Shown piece by piece: positions 1 through 12,994 of a stretch of DNA of 64,000 nt. Position 1 is the stretch's first letter, and each line of letters begins with the position of its first letter. The stretch is from assembly GCF_025966695.1 (NCBI RefSeq), contig NZ_JAOEIY010000001.1:630474-694473 (forward strand). The letters run 5' to 3'. This DNA comes from Stutzerimonas sp. S1. GTDB lineage: Bacteria; Pseudomonadota; Gammaproteobacteria; Pseudomonadales; Pseudomonadaceae. The position numbers were made by a program, and so were the translations under genes. A model generated the notes under the pieces. It was not told the DNA's origin and ran no database searches. It saw nothing but the letters and a program-made list of their open reading frames with translations.

Positions 1-91
1 TCTCTCGACCAATATCAATTGCGCCGCGGCTGCCTAGCATGGGCTCGAGGGGCGGCTGCTTCGTCGCCTGCCATCCGCTCGGGAGTCGTTC

Positions 92-988
92 ATGAACCGC
101 AACCGCAAGACGCTGCTCATCCTTTCTCTGTCCGCCACCCTCGGTGCCATGCCGCCGCTACTGCATGCGCAGCAGCAGGCCCAGCCACGCACGCTCGGCT
201 CGGTGGAGCGCAGCCAGGCCAGCCAGGCCCGCGCCTTGCTCGACCAGGCCGTGCTGACCTTCCAGGCCAAGGGCCCGGAACAGGCGATGGCCGCCTTCAA
301 CGATCGCAACGGCGAATTCGTCCGCGGCCAGTACTACATCTTCGTGCTCGGCGAGGACGGCACCATGCAGGCCAGCAGCGGCCCGTCGGCCAGCCTCGTC
401 GGACTGAACGTCGGCGAGCTCAAGGACGCCGCCGGCAAATCGTTCATGCGCGAGCTGCTGGACAAGTCGGCCAAGCAGGACAGCGGCGAGGTCGAGTACC
501 AGTGGCTGAACCCGGCCGACAACAAGGTGGAAAGCAAGGTCAGCCAGTTCCGCAAGGTCGGCGATCATGTGCTTTGTGTCGGCTACTACATCCCCCGCGC
601 CACCGCCGAACATGCCAAGGCGCTGCTCGAGCGTGCCGTGCAGCACGTCAAGGACAAGGGCGCCGAGGCGGCCTTCCGTAGCTTCAACGACCCGCGCGGC
701 GGCTTCGTCTTCCAGGACGAGTACGTCTTCGCCATCGGCCTGGACGACGGTCGTTACCGCGCCAGCGGCAGCTCGCCGAACCTGGTGGGCGTCGATGTGC
801 GCAGCGTCACCGATGCCGCCGGCAAGCCGCTGTTCCAGGACATGATCGAGCTGGCACGTCAGCACGGCTCGGGCACGGTGGACTATGTCTGGCGCAATCC
901 GGTGACCAACGCGGTGGAACCGAAACACACGCTGATCCAACGCGTCGACGGCGTGCTGCTCGGAGTCGGCTACTACACCCCGCAGTAA
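92..988 (+). CDS. Secreted tandem Cache-domain protein
   Basis: The 298-residue product begins with a clear signal peptide (about residues 1-26, ending LLHAQQQ) and has no later membrane segment, so it should be periplasmic. The mature part is an internal duplication. Residues about 45-170 and 172-298 repeat the same pattern: a helix (ALL-AV), FND-R-G-FV, Y-F-G-DG--AS-S--LVG-(N/D)V, DAAGK-(S/L)F, G-V-Y-W-NP and VG-YY-P. This matches single-Cache (sCache_2) ligand-sensing modules, which normally sit outside a histidine kinase or chemoreceptor. No signalling domain is attached, so it may be a binding protein for a partner sensor; that is inference. The start at 92 is chosen because the signal peptide begins there. 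The next gene follows on the same strand but is unrelated. Confidence 0.85.
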   Translation: MNRNRKTLLILSLSATLGAMPPLLHAQQQAQPRTLGSVERSQASQARALLDQAVLTFQAKGPEQAMAAFNDRNGEFVRGQYYIFVLGEDGTMQASSGPSASLVGLNVGELKDAAGKSFMRELLDKSAKQDSGEVEYQWLNPADNKVESKVSQFRKVGDHVLCVGYYIPRATAEHAKALLERAVQHVKDKGAEAAFRSFNDPRGGFVFQDEYVFAIGLDDGRYRASGSSPNLVGVDVRSVTDAAGKPLFQDMIELARQHGSGTVDYVWRNPVTNAVEPKHTLIQRVDGVLLGVGYYTPQ

Positions 989-1129
989 GGTCTGCAGCGC
1001 CGCGCCGTCCATGACCGTTGCATGAACGAGCCCGGCCGTCCGCGGTCAACCGAGCATCCCCCGAGCCGTATGCGTCGTCCTGACGCGCCCTGGTCGTTGC
1101 CGCTCGCGGGGCCACGGAGGCCGAATCCG

Positions 1130-2815
1130 ATGCTGACCCTGCTGCACCTGCTGTCTGCCATCGCCCTGCTGGTCTGGGGTACGCACATCGTGCGCACCGG
1201 GATCATGCGGGTGTATGGCTCGCACCTGCGACGGCTGCTCGGCCGGAGCATGAGCAACGCGCCGCTGGCCTTCGGCGCCGGCATCGGCGTCACCGCGCTG
1301 GTGCAGAGCAGCAACGCCACCGCGTTGCTGGCCATTTCCTTCGTCGCCCAGGGCCTGATGGCGCTGCCGACGGCACTGGCGATCATGCTCGGCGCGGATG
1401 TCGGCACCGCGCTGATGGCACGGGTGCTGACCCTCGACCTGTCCTGGCTGTCGCCGCTGCTGACGCTGCTCGGCGTATGCCTGTTTCTCTCGCGCAAGCA
1501 GAGCCGCGCCGGCCAGCTGGGCCGAGTGCTGATCGGCCTCGGGCTGATCATTCTCGCGCTGCAGCTGATCGTGCAGGCCGCCGAGCCGATCACCGAGGCG
1601 CGCGGCATGCAGGTGCTGTTCTCCTCGCTGGCCGGCGACACCCTGCTGGCGGTGCTGGTGGGCGCGCTGTTCGCCGTGCTGTCGTACTCCAGCCTGGCGG
1701 CCGTGCTGCTGACCTCGACGCTGGCCGGCGCCGGGCTGATCAGCCTGCCGGTGGCGCTCGGCCTGGTGATCGGCGCCAACATCGGCAGCGGCCTGCTCGC
1801 CTGGCTCAACGCCAGCCTGCAACCGGCTTCGGCGCGCCGGGTGGCGCTGGGCAACCTGCTCTACAAGCTGGCCGGACTGCTGGTGCTGCCGTTCCTCGAC
1901 CCGCTGGTGGCCTGGATGGCCAGCCTCGGTTACAGCGCGCAGACCCAAGTGATCGGCTTTCACCTGCTCTACAACAGCCTGCGCTGCCTGCTGCTGTTAC
2001 CGACCGTGCGACCGATGGCACGCGTGTGCGAACACCTGCTACCGGAGCGGTCGCTGGACGGCGGCGTGGCGCAGCCGCGCCATCTGGACCCCGCGGCGCT
2101 GGACACGCCGAGCCTGGCCCTGGCCAACGCGGTACGCGAAACCCTGCGCATCGGCGATCTGGTGGAATCGATGCTGGCGCGACTGCTGGACGTGCTGCGC
2201 GACGGCCACTCCGACTCCGCCGAGGAAATCCGCCGGCTGGACGATGACGTCGATGCGCTCTACAGCGGTGTGAAACTCTATCTGGCGCGCATGCCGCGCG
2301 AGGATCTGGCCGAGCAGGAGGGCCGCCGCTGGGCGGAGATCATCGAGCTGGCGATCAATCTCGAGCAGGCCGGCGACATCATCGAGCACATGCTCGGCAA
2401 GGTGCAGAACCTCAAGACCACCCAGCGCCGCTCGTTCTCCGACAGCGGACTGGAAGAGCTCAACCAGCTGCACGCACAGCTCAGCGCCAACCTGCGGCTG
2501 GGGCTGTCGGTATTTCTCTCCGGCGACGGCCACAGTGCGCGGCAGCTGCTGCAGCACAAACGCCAGTTCCGCAAGCTGGAACGCGAGCTGGCCCATGCCC
2601 ATGTGCAGCGCCTGCACCAGCAGGTGGTGGAAAGCATCGAGACCAGCGCGGCGCATCTGGAGCTGATCGCCGACATGAAGCGGCTCAATTCGCTGTTCTG
2701 CAGTGCAGCCTACGCAGCGCTGGAAAGCCCGCCGCCAGCGAACCCGCGCACGCCTGCCGAACCGCCCCGCGATCTGCTGAGCGCCGAGCCGCGGTTGCCG
2801 GGCAAACCGGCATAG
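1130..2815 (+). CDS. Na/Pi cotransporter family protein with PhoU-like C-terminus
   Basis: Inner-membrane protein of 561 residues. The N-terminal half (about 1-310) is hydrophobic and carries the two inverted Na_Pi_cotrans repeats, with the signature QSSNATALL at residues 59-67 and a second SYSSLAAVLLTS copy near residue 180. The C-terminal third (about 350-520) is soluble and helical, with PhoU-like stretches (LRIGDLVESML, LEQAGDIIEHML). The family (YjbB/NptA type) moves phosphate with sodium; direction and substrate here are inferred. The start at 1130 is preferred over an upstream ATG at 1022 because CGGAGG sits 9 nt before it and the protein then begins at the first membrane helix. A strong hairpin follows the stop codon. 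Confidence 0.88.
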   Translation: MLTLLHLLSAIALLVWGTHIVRTGIMRVYGSHLRRLLGRSMSNAPLAFGAGIGVTALVQSSNATALLAISFVAQGLMALPTALAIMLGADVGTALMARVLTLDLSWLSPLLTLLGVCLFLSRKQSRAGQLGRVLIGLGLIILALQLIVQAAEPITEARGMQVLFSSLAGDTLLAVLVGALFAVLSYSSLAAVLLTSTLAGAGLISLPVALGLVIGANIGSGLLAWLNASLQPASARRVALGNLLYKLAGLLVLPFLDPLVAWMASLGYSAQTQVIGFHLLYNSLRCLLLLPTVRPMARVCEHLLPERSLDGGVAQPRHLDPAALDTPSLALANAVRETLRIGDLVESMLARLLDVLRDGHSDSAEEIRRLDDDVDALYSGVKLYLARMPREDLAEQEGRRWAEIIELAINLEQAGDIIEHMLGKVQNLKTTQRRSFSDSGLEELNQLHAQLSANLRLGLSVFLSGDGHSARQLLQHKRQFRKLERELAHAHVQRLHQQVVESIETSAAHLELIADMKRLNSLFCSAAYAALESPPPANPRTPAEPPRDLLSAEPRLPGKPA

Positions 2816-2873
2816 CGCTTCCGTCACTCGCGCTGCCGCCGCGGCACGCGACACTCGCCGCGCAGAAACACAG

Positions 2874-2905
2874 AACCCCGACCCTATCTGCATAGGGTCG
2901 GGGTT
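2874..2905. terminator. Bidirectional intrinsic terminator
   Basis: A perfect 14-bp inverted repeat (AACCCCGACCCTAT / ATAGGGTCGGGGTT) with a 4-nt loop CTGC lies between the convergent genes ending at 2815 and 2932. The A/T tails on both sides suit termination of both transcripts. Confidence 0.85.
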
Positions 2906-2931
2906 CGCAGACGCTCAGCGGAAGTCGGCGA

Positions 2932-5481
<2,550 letters not shown>

Positions 5482-5512
5482 GAAATCGGGCCTGTTTTTC
5501 AGGAATCGGAAA

Positions 5513-5554
5513 CCGCGGAAACCCGTGGCCGGCGTGGCTCACGGGTTTCCGGTT
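5513..5554 (-). promoter_or_regulatory. Intercistronic hairpin between TAXI binding protein and permease
   Basis: GGAAACCCGTG (5517-5527) pairs perfectly with CACGGGTTTCC (5540-5550) across a 12-nt loop, and the flanks ACCG/CGGT extend it. It lies in the gap after the binding-protein gene and before the permease gene. There is no long T run, so an mRNA-stabilising or partial-termination role, giving more binding protein than permease, is the likely function. Confidence 0.6.
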
Positions 5555-5605
5555 AGGCACAAAGGACCAGCGCCGCGCCCCACTGGTCGCGGCGCATAAC
5601 GATCC

Positions 5606-6571
5606 TTACAGCCAGCCGCGTTCCTTGTAGTAACGCGCGGCGCCTTCATGCAGCGGCGCGGTCAGGCCGACCTTGATCATGTCTTCCGGCTTGAGGTCCT
5701 TGAACGCCGGGTGCAGGCGCTGGAAACGCTCGATGTTCTCGAACACCGCCTTGACCAGCTGGTAGACAACTTCCGCATCGACCTTGGCGGTGGTCGACAG
5801 CACAGCCTTGCCGCCGATCGACTGGGTGGCGCCATCGTTGCCCTTGTACAGCCCGCCGGGAATCTCGGCCTTGGTGTAGTAGGTCTTCTGCGCCAGCAGC
5901 TTGTCGATCTCCGGTCCGGTGATCGGCACCAGTACCGCGTCGACGGTGGTGGTGGCTTCCTGGATCGCGCCGTTCGGATGACCGACGAAGTAGGTCATGG
6001 CATCGATGTTGTTGTCGCTCAGCGCGCTGGCCTGCTCGGCCGGCTTGAGTTCGGCGGCGAGGGCGAAGATGGACTTGTCCCAGCCTTTGACGGCCATGAT
6101 CTCTTCGAGGGTGTCACGCTGACCGGAACCAGGGTTGCCGATGTTGACGCGCTTGCCCTTGAGGTCGTCCAGGCCCTTGATGTTGGCGTCGCGTCGTGCC
6201 AGTACGGTGAACACTTCGCTCTGCAGGGAGAAAACGGCGCGGATGTCGTCCATCTTCCCTTCCTTCTCGAAGGGCGCGGCGCCTTCCATCGCCTTGTACT
6301 GATGGTCGGACTGCATGATGCCGAAGTTGAACTCGCCGCTGCGCAGCCCGTTGACGTTGGCCACGCCACCGCCGCTGGCCGGCGCGTTGCACTTGATGTT
6401 CTCGGCGTTGCGATTGACGAAGCGGCAGATCGACTGCCCCGCCACGTAGTAGACGCCCGTCTGACCACCGGTACCGATGGTGACGAACTTCTCTTGTGCC
6501 TGCGCTACACCACTCAGGCTGCTACCCGCCAATGCAGCGGTAAAGATCCATGCCAAGGATTTGCCTTTCAT
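5606..6571 (-). CDS. TAXI family TRAP transporter solute-binding protein
   Basis: Periplasmic binding protein of 321 residues with a signal peptide (about 1-25, cleaved after GVAQAQ). The mature start (FVTIGTGGQTGVYYVAG) is the hallmark of the TAXI (NMT1-like) family. The conserved GKRVNIGNPGSGQRDTLEE and ALSDNNIDAMTYFVGHPN segments also fit. It should deliver substrate to the fused permease encoded just downstream on the same strand. The start is supported by AAGGAG about 8 nt upstream. TAXI proteins are commonly linked to glutamate or other carboxylates, but the ligand here is unknown. Confidence 0.93.
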   Translation of the reverse strand: MKGKSLAWIFTAALAGSSLSGVAQAQEKFVTIGTGGQTGVYYVAGQSICRFVNRNAENIKCNAPASGGGVANVNGLRSGEFNFGIMQSDHQYKAMEGAAPFEKEGKMDDIRAVFSLQSEVFTVLARRDANIKGLDDLKGKRVNIGNPGSGQRDTLEEIMAVKGWDKSIFALAAELKPAEQASALSDNNIDAMTYFVGHPNGAIQEATTTVDAVLVPITGPEIDKLLAQKTYYTKAEIPGGLYKGNDGATQSIGGKAVLSTTAKVDAEVVYQLVKAVFENIERFQRLHPAFKDLKPEDMIKVGLTAPLHEGAARYYKERGWL

Positions 6572-6962
6572 GGATGAACTCCTTTTGGTTGTTTTTGATT
6601 AACCCGCCATCCCTCGTGAGTCTGCGCGGAATTGGGAGTCTAGCAGGGGAATGTCGGATGCGAAGAACCTCACACAGCGTCGTCGATGTCGCTGTCACCG
6701 TCGCTGACCGAACGCCCTACATAGACTGCACGGGGGCAAAAGCGTTTCCCGCGGCGGTGGTGAAGCGGCGCTGGCGATCCTTAATCGCTAATGGCACATT
6801 GCCACAGATTCGTCACAGAACTTGCATAAGGTTCTGGCGCCGTCGCGACCAGCGTGCGGCGGATGACCAACAAGATGCTGCCGATCCCCCTGCGGATCAG
6901 AAGCGGCACACTGCCCGGCCTTCGCGTGAACCGACCTCAATCCATGGAAGAGATTCGCCAAC
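6572..6962. other. Divergent intergenic region
   Basis: This 391-bp gap separates the TAXI gene (leftward) from the chemoreceptor gene (rightward) and must hold both promoters. I see a GGAAGAG ribosome site near 6946-6952 for the right-hand gene, but no convincing coding sequence or strong hairpin. The codon pattern in the small overlapping frames does not look protein-like. Confidence 0.5.
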
Positions 6963-8546
6963 ATGCGAGCCAACCTGCCCGTCAGCGATCGGGAAGTCAT
7001 CGTCCGCGACAACGCCAACATTCTTTCCACCACCAATCTCAAGGGCCAGATCACCTACGCCAATCCGGATTTCATCGAGCTGAGCGGCTACAGCGAAGCC
7101 GAACTGCTCGGTCAGCCGCACAATCTCGTGCGCCATCCCGATATGCCGCCGGCCGCCTTTGCCCATCTGTGGAGCACGGTACAAGCCGGCCATTCCTGGA
7201 TGGGCGTGGTGAAGAACCGGTGCAAGAACGGTGATTACTACTGGGTCAGCGCCTACGTCATGCCGATCTGCCGCGACGGCAAGGTGGTCGAATACCAGTC
7301 GGTCCGCACCAAGGCGCAACCGGAACAGGTGCGCGCTGCCCAGGCTCTGTATGCGCAACTGAACCAGCCGCGCGGTTCCGTTCTGCGGAAGTGGCGGCCG
7401 AGCTTCCAAACCCGCCTCGCGCTGTGCGTCGGCCTCGGCAGCCTGGTCGGCGCGACCGCCACGGCGCTGCTGGCCGGCGGCGCGCTGCCGCTTGCGCTGC
7501 TGGCCGGAGCCGGTGCAGGGATCGTCGCCGCGACGCTCGGTCTGCTGGGGCTGGCACCGCTACGGGCGCTCAGTGCGCAGGCGCGGCGTGTCGGCCACAA
7601 CCCGTTGAGCCAGCAAATCTACACCGGTCGCAGCGATGAGCTGGGCGAGATCGCCTTTGCTCTGCGCATGCTCGAAGCCGAAGCCGGCGCGGTGGTCGGC
7701 CGGATCGCCGACAGCAGTCGTCAAATCAGCGGCCATGCCCAGGAGCTGGCCAGCGCCATGCAGGAAAGCACCGCCAGCGCAACCACCCAGCAACAGCAGA
7801 CCGACCTGGTGGCGGCCGCCATGAGCCAGATGGTCGCCAGCGTGCAGGACGTCGCCCTGAGTGCACAGCGCACCGCGCAGGCGGCCGCGCTGGCCGACGA
7901 CGATGCTGCCGACGGCCGCGACATGGTCGGCCAGACCGGCAGCAGCATCGGCCGGCTGGCCAGCGAGATTCAGCAGGCCGCCGAGGTGATCCAGCACCTC
8001 GAGGGCCACAGCCAGGCCATCAGCCGCATGCTCGACGTGATCCACGGCATAGCCGAGCAGACCAACCTGCTGGCGCTCAATGCCGCCATCGAGGCGGCGC
8101 GCGCCGGCGAGCAGGGCCGCGGCTTCGCGGTGGTGGCCGACGAGGTCCGCGGCCTGGCCTCGCGTACCGCCGAAGCGACCGCCGAGATCCAGACCATCAT
8201 CGGCACGCTGCAGGCCGGCTCGCGCGACGCGGTCGAAGTCATGCAGCGCAGCCGCGAGCAAGCGCAGATCAGCGTCAGCCACGCCGAACATGCCGAACGC
8301 TCGCTGCAGGACATCAACGCCCAAGTCGCGGACATCAGCACGATGAGCACACAGATCGCCGCCGCGGTGGAGCAGCAGAGTGCGGCCACCACCCAGATCA
8401 GCGAGAGTCTGGCGAGCATCCGCGCCGGCGCCGAGCAGCACGTGGTCGCCGGCCTGCAGAGCCAGCAGAGTGCCGCCGGCGTCGCCGGTCTGGTGGCCGG
8501 CATGCAGCAACTGACGCAGCAGTTCTGGGGCCGCCGGCGGGCCTGA
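6963..8546 (+). CDS. Aer-like methyl-accepting chemotaxis protein with N-terminal PAS
   Basis: The 527-residue protein opens with a PAS domain (about 10-115; motifs [51 protein letters not shown]) that matches the redox-sensing PAS of Aer. A hydrophobic hairpin at about 148-195 anchors it in the inner membrane without a periplasmic sensor loop. The rest is a coiled-coil signalling domain with the highly conserved tip [38 protein letters not shown]. It should sense internal energy or redox state and control CheA. The C-terminus ends QFWGRRRA, with no CheR-binding pentapeptide, as in many Aer proteins. Confidence 0.93.
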   Translation: MRANLPVSDREVIVRDNANILSTTNLKGQITYANPDFIELSGYSEAELLGQPHNLVRHPDMPPAAFAHLWSTVQAGHSWMGVVKNRCKNGDYYWVSAYVMPICRDGKVVEYQSVRTKAQPEQVRAAQALYAQLNQPRGSVLRKWRPSFQTRLALCVGLGSLVGATATALLAGGALPLALLAGAGAGIVAATLGLLGLAPLRALSAQARRVGHNPLSQQIYTGRSDELGEIAFALRMLEAEAGAVVGRIADSSRQISGHAQELASAMQESTASATTQQQQTDLVAAAMSQMVASVQDVALSAQRTAQAAALADDDAADGRDMVGQTGSSIGRLASEIQQAAEVIQHLEGHSQAISRMLDVIHGIAEQTNLLALNAAIEAARAGEQGRGFAVVADEVRGLASRTAEATAEIQTIIGTLQAGSRDAVEVMQRSREQAQISVSHAEHAERSLQDINAQVADISTMSTQIAAAVEQQSAATTQISESLASIRAGAEQHVVAGLQSQQSAAGVAGLVAGMQQLTQQFWGRRRA

Positions 8547-8571
8547 GCAACAGGACTCAGGCGTCGCTCCC

Positions 8572-8599
8572 GGTGGATGATTTCAGCCATCCACCCTAC
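8572..8599 (-). repeat. REP-like palindrome headed by GTAG
   Basis: Read on the minus strand this is GTAG followed by GGTGGATG, a short loop and CATCCACC. The tetranucleotide GTAG at the foot of a hairpin is the standard layout of REP elements mobilised by RAYT transposases. Related copies lie near 20.8 and 46.4 kb. It sits between convergent genes and may also help end transcription. Confidence 0.6.
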
Positions 8600-8608
8600 G
8601 TCGCAGGG

Positions 8609-9838
8609 TCAGCCGAAGAACCAGTAGCACACCGAGATCGCCGCGATTACCCCGGCAAGGTCGGCCAGCAGTGCACAGCCCACCGCATGCCGCGCGCGCT
8701 GGATGCCCACCGCGCCGAAATACACCGCCACCACGTAGAAGGTGGTCTCGGTACTGCCCTGCACCGTCGCGGCGACCAGCGCGGGGAAGCTGTCGACGCC
8801 GTGGTTCTGCATGGTCTCGATCAACATCGCCCGGGCCGCACTGCCGGAGAACGGCTTGACCAGCGCGGTGGGTAGCGCATCGACGAAGCGGGTATCCCAG
8901 CCGAGCGCTTCCACCAACCAGCGGACGCCATCGAGGCCGAACTCGAGCGCGCCGGAGGCTCGCAGCGCACCGACGGCTACCAGCATGGCGACCAGGTAAG
9001 GCAGCAGGCTTTTCGCCACATCGAAACCTTCCTTGGCACCTTCGACGAAACTCTCGTAGACCGGCACCTTGCGCAGCGCGCCGACCGTCAAGAAGGTGAG
9101 GATCAGGCCGAACAGCGTGAGGTTGCCCAGCAATGAGGACAGCGAAGACAGCGCAGTGGCCGAGAGTCCGGCGAGCAGCGCCATGAAGCCACCGAGCAGC
9201 AACGCGCCTGGGATCAGGTAGGCGAGTACCACCGGGTCCCACAGGCGCAGGCGCTGCATCAGCGCCACCGACAGCAGACCGGCGAGCGTCGAGGCGCTGG
9301 TGGCCAGCAGAATCGGCAGGAATACCAGGGTGGGGTCGTCGGCGCCCTGCTGCACGCGGTACATGAAGATCGACACCGGCAGCAGCGTCAGCGACGAGGC
9401 ATTGAGCACCAGAAAGAGAATCTGCGCATTGCTCGCCGTACTTTCCGAGGGATTAAGTGTTTGTAGTGCGCGCATGGCCTTGAGGCCGATCGGCGTGGCA
9501 GCGTTATCCAGCCCCAGGCCGTTGGCGGCGAAGTTCAGCGTGATCAGCCCGAGCGCGGGATGCCCCGCCGGCACCTCGGGCATCAGCCGACGGAACAGCG
9601 GGCCGAGCAGCCGCGCCAGCAGTTCCACCAGGCCGGCCTTTTCGGCGATGCGCAGGAAGCCCAGCCACAGCGTCAGCGTGCCGAACAACAGGATCATGAC
9701 TTCCACGGCCAGCCGGGCCATGGCGAACAGGCTTTCTACCACGGCGGCGAATACCGTCGGATCGCCGCCGAGCAGCCAGCGCGCCAGCGCGGCGATCGCG
9801 GCAACCAGAAAAAAGCCCAGCCAGAGGCCGTTGAGCAT
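8609..9838 (-). CDS. Fused SpmA/SpmB nucleoside-recognition (Gate) domain membrane protein
   Basis: Inner-membrane protein of 409 residues made of two nucleoside-recognition (Gate) domains. The first (about 1-190) resembles SpmA, with LTLWLGFLRIAEKAG and the NFAANGLGLDNAATPIGLKAM signature; the second (about 220-409) resembles SpmB, with VPVYESFVEGAKEGFDVA and KPFSGSAARAML plus TVQGSTETTFYVVAVYFGAVG. In spore formers these are two proteins that affect spore core dehydration; in Gram-negative bacteria the fused form is common and its substrate is not established. The start at 9838 is the only good one, with CGGGAG about 8 nt upstream. No functional partner is adjacent. Confidence 0.88.
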   Translation of the reverse strand: MLNGLWLGFFLVAAIAALARWLLGGDPTVFAAVVESLFAMARLAVEVMILLFGTLTLWLGFLRIAEKAGLVELLARLLGPLFRRLMPEVPAGHPALGLITLNFAANGLGLDNAATPIGLKAMRALQTLNPSESTASNAQILFLVLNASSLTLLPVSIFMYRVQQGADDPTLVFLPILLATSASTLAGLLSVALMQRLRLWDPVVLAYLIPGALLLGGFMALLAGLSATALSSLSSLLGNLTLFGLILTFLTVGALRKVPVYESFVEGAKEGFDVAKSLLPYLVAMLVAVGALRASGALEFGLDGVRWLVEALGWDTRFVDALPTALVKPFSGSAARAMLIETMQNHGVDSFPALVAATVQGSTETTFYVVAVYFGAVGIQRARHAVGCALLADLAGVIAAISVCYWFFG

Positions 9839-10231
9839 GTCGTTCTCCCGTCAAAGCTGGCAGCGATGATAGCGGCGCCGGCGCCTGCCGGTCACCCGGT
9901 GCGCCAGCAGCGAACGAGACGATGAACGAGCGATGAGAAGCGACAGAGTGCGCGAAGCAAAGCAACAGAGGTGGCTATCGCCACCTCTGGCTGCAGCTTT
10001 GCCGAACCCGGTCCGAACGGAGGTACTCCCTGTACCCCTAGGTCGCTCCGCGCGGCAGAACAACCCGACCCCCTGGTTCGCCCCTTGGCGGGGCCGGTTC
10101 CACGGCCAGCAAGTCCATGACTCACCGGCGAAGATGGCTCGTCGCGCAAGGCGACGAGGCCGCAAGATTGGCATCCTTTGCCGTTATCGCTCCTGGTGAT
10201 GCAGCCGCCCTCACGGGCGGCATCTAGTGCA
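9839..10231. other. Dyad-rich intergenic region, candidate dispersed repeat or small RNA
   Basis: No credible gene is visible in these about 390 bases. They contain several inverted repeats: CAGAGGTGGC/GCCACCTCTG (9966-9989), CTCGTCGC/GCGACGAG (10138-10158) and a GCCCC/GGGGC pair near 10078-10094. The many hairpins in a gene-free stretch suggest a dispersed intergenic repeat or a structured RNA. I cannot tell which from one copy. Confidence 0.35.
10204..10221 (-). terminator. Terminator-like hairpin after the DUF1328 gene
   Basis: GCCGCCC and GGGCGGC form a 7-bp stem around the loop TCAC, directly downstream of the small gene at 10232-10402. There is no T run, so efficiency is uncertain. Confidence 0.5.
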
Positions 10232-10402
10232 TCAGACTCGCGGTCCGCGTCCGCGACCGAAGATCAGCGATGCTACGAACAGCACCAGGAACACCACGAA
10301 CAGGATCTTGGCGATGCCTGTGGCGGTGCCAGCGATACCACCGAAGCCCAGTACCGCGGCGATGATGGCGATGATCAGGAAGGTAATAGCCCAACTCAGC
10401 AT
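10232..10402 (-). CDS. DUF1328 (UPF0391) small membrane protein
   Basis: A 56-residue protein encoded on the minus strand, starting [20 protein letters not shown] and ending RGRGPRV. It is almost entirely two hydrophobic helices joined by a glycine-rich turn ([12 protein letters not shown]). This pattern ([28 protein letters not shown]) is that of the DUF1328/YtjA family, whose members are short inner-membrane proteins linked in some species to stress and envelope conditions. The mechanism is not known. The neighbouring gene (10513-10749) is also a tiny membrane-anchored protein on the same strand. Confidence 0.85.
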   Translation of the reverse strand: MLSWAITFLIIAIIAAVLGFGGIAGTATGIAKILFVVFLVLFVASLIFGRGRGPRV

Positions 10403-10512
10403 GGTGCGACTCCTCTTGGTTCAGGATCGGTTCTCGGCGGACCGGCGGCTGCACGATCTGCTTCGAGTGTGTTTTCGCATCCCTGCCGGTTCGCCTGCGG
10501 TATCCGTGCGGC

Positions 10513-10749
10513 TCAGAAGACCCAGCGCTGTTCCGATCGCGCCTGATGGAAGTCCAGGGTTTGCGGCGCCCGCCCGGTCCGCGTGAGCTCAATGGGTTGA
10601 GCGTCATACAGGCCAATTCGTTCCGCGTTGTTCGGTTGTTCCTCACTGAGCGGTTCAGTCATCGGCTGCTTGGCGCCCATGATCAGCATCACGACAGCAG
10701 CACCCAGCAGTCCTTTGCTGGCCAGGGAAAAGCGGGCTTCGCGGTTCAT
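10513..10749 (-). CDS. Small hypothetical membrane-anchored protein
   Basis: Predicted 78-residue product with a hydrophobic N-terminal segment (about residues 10-28, LASKGLLGAAVVMLIMGAK) followed by a polar, acidic tail ending QRWVF. I do not recognise a family. The ATG at 10749 is chosen over an upstream TTG because AAGGAG lies 6 nt before it, which is a strong ribosome site and the main argument that this is a real gene. It lies upstream of the DUF1328 gene on the same strand, about 110 nt away, and could be co-transcribed with it. Confidence 0.55.
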   Translation of the reverse strand: MNREARFSLASKGLLGAAVVMLIMGAKQPMTEPLSEEQPNNAERIGLYDAQPIELTRTGRAPQTLDFHQARSEQRWVF

Positions 10750-10932
10750 CCTCAACTCCTTCTAAGCATGGCGTTAGCGATTGCCTGTTACATTGCAGCG
10801 CCCGTGCCAGCCCGCATGATCGAAAATACCCCTTTAATATCAATACGTTAGAAATGGTCATCAAACGAAACGCCACTTAATTTGCACGAGGATCCCTGTT
10901 AGGCCGTGCGTTTTGCACGAATCGCCGGGGGC

Positions 10933-11364
10933 TCAGGCCAACGACTGCTTCAGCTGACGCATACGCGTGTGACAAGCCCTCAGCTTAGGCAGCTCGACTG
11001 CCAGCAGTGCACGAATATCCGGCTGCGCATCCTGCAGAGCGTCCTCGAAGGCGCGCAGGATGCGTTCCTCCGCCTGCTCCAGCTGCTCGACGTAGGTGCT
11101 ACTGGCGTTGCCCAGACGCGCCTTGGTGTCGGCGTACAGCTCGCGGATGCGGCCAGCCAGCGTGCCGCCCTGCGCCGGCTGCTCATGGTTCGCCGCGACC
11201 TTGACCGTCAACGCCTGAATGATCTGGGTCTTGGCCTGCGCCATGTCGCGGAACAGGTGCTGCAGTTCGGCATCCTTTACTTCGTCGATCGCATGCTGGT
11301 AGAAACGCTGGCCGTCGCGGGTAATCTCGATCAGCTCGTTGAGTTGCTGCGTTGCTTGGCTCAT
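10933..11364 (-). CDS. DUF2383 four-helix-bundle protein (PA2169 type)
   Basis: Soluble, all-helical protein of 143 residues. It matches the DUF2383 ferritin-like pattern: LNELIEITRDGQRFYQHAIDEVKDAEL at the N-terminus, ANHEQPAQGGTLAG in the middle and a long charged helix (YVEQLEQAEERILRAFEDAL). Members are small proteins of unknown biochemical role, often near stress or envelope genes in Pseudomonas. The start at 11364 is preferred to the longer frame because GAGGAGG lies 6 nt upstream. It is divergent from algB, separated by about 280 bp. Confidence 0.82.
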   Translation of the reverse strand: MSQATQQLNELIEITRDGQRFYQHAIDEVKDAELQHLFRDMAQAKTQIIQALTVKVAANHEQPAQGGTLAGRIRELYADTKARLGNASSTYVEQLEQAEERILRAFEDALQDAQPDIRALLAVELPKLRACHTRMRQLKQSLA

Positions 11365-11647
11365 GGCAATCCTCCTCGCGGGTTCAGTAACGCGGGCGGC
11401 GCCCGCTGGACCTGGAGCGTCGCAAGCGGCGTGCCAGTGCCGCCGCACCCTGCCAGCCGGAAAATCAGCCGCTTGCGACACGGCTCGCTGTGCTGCGAAG
11501 TGCAGCCTGCAGGAAAGCCGTCGACGCACCGTGCAACTTGCAAGACTTTTCATAGACTAAAGGACTCGCCACCGGCGCTGACCCAGGCCGTGGCCCGTCT
11601 ATTACGCATTTACGGGCATTAGAAGAAGCGCCTCGAAGGGAGCATCC

Positions 11648-12990
<1,343 letters not shown>

Positions 12991-12994
<4 letters not shown>

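Noticed and set aside
1022..1129. Longer N-terminus of the Na/Pi cotransporter-like protein from ATG 1022
   Set aside because: The extra 36 residues are arginine/proline-rich and unlike the family; a good ribosome site precedes 1130.
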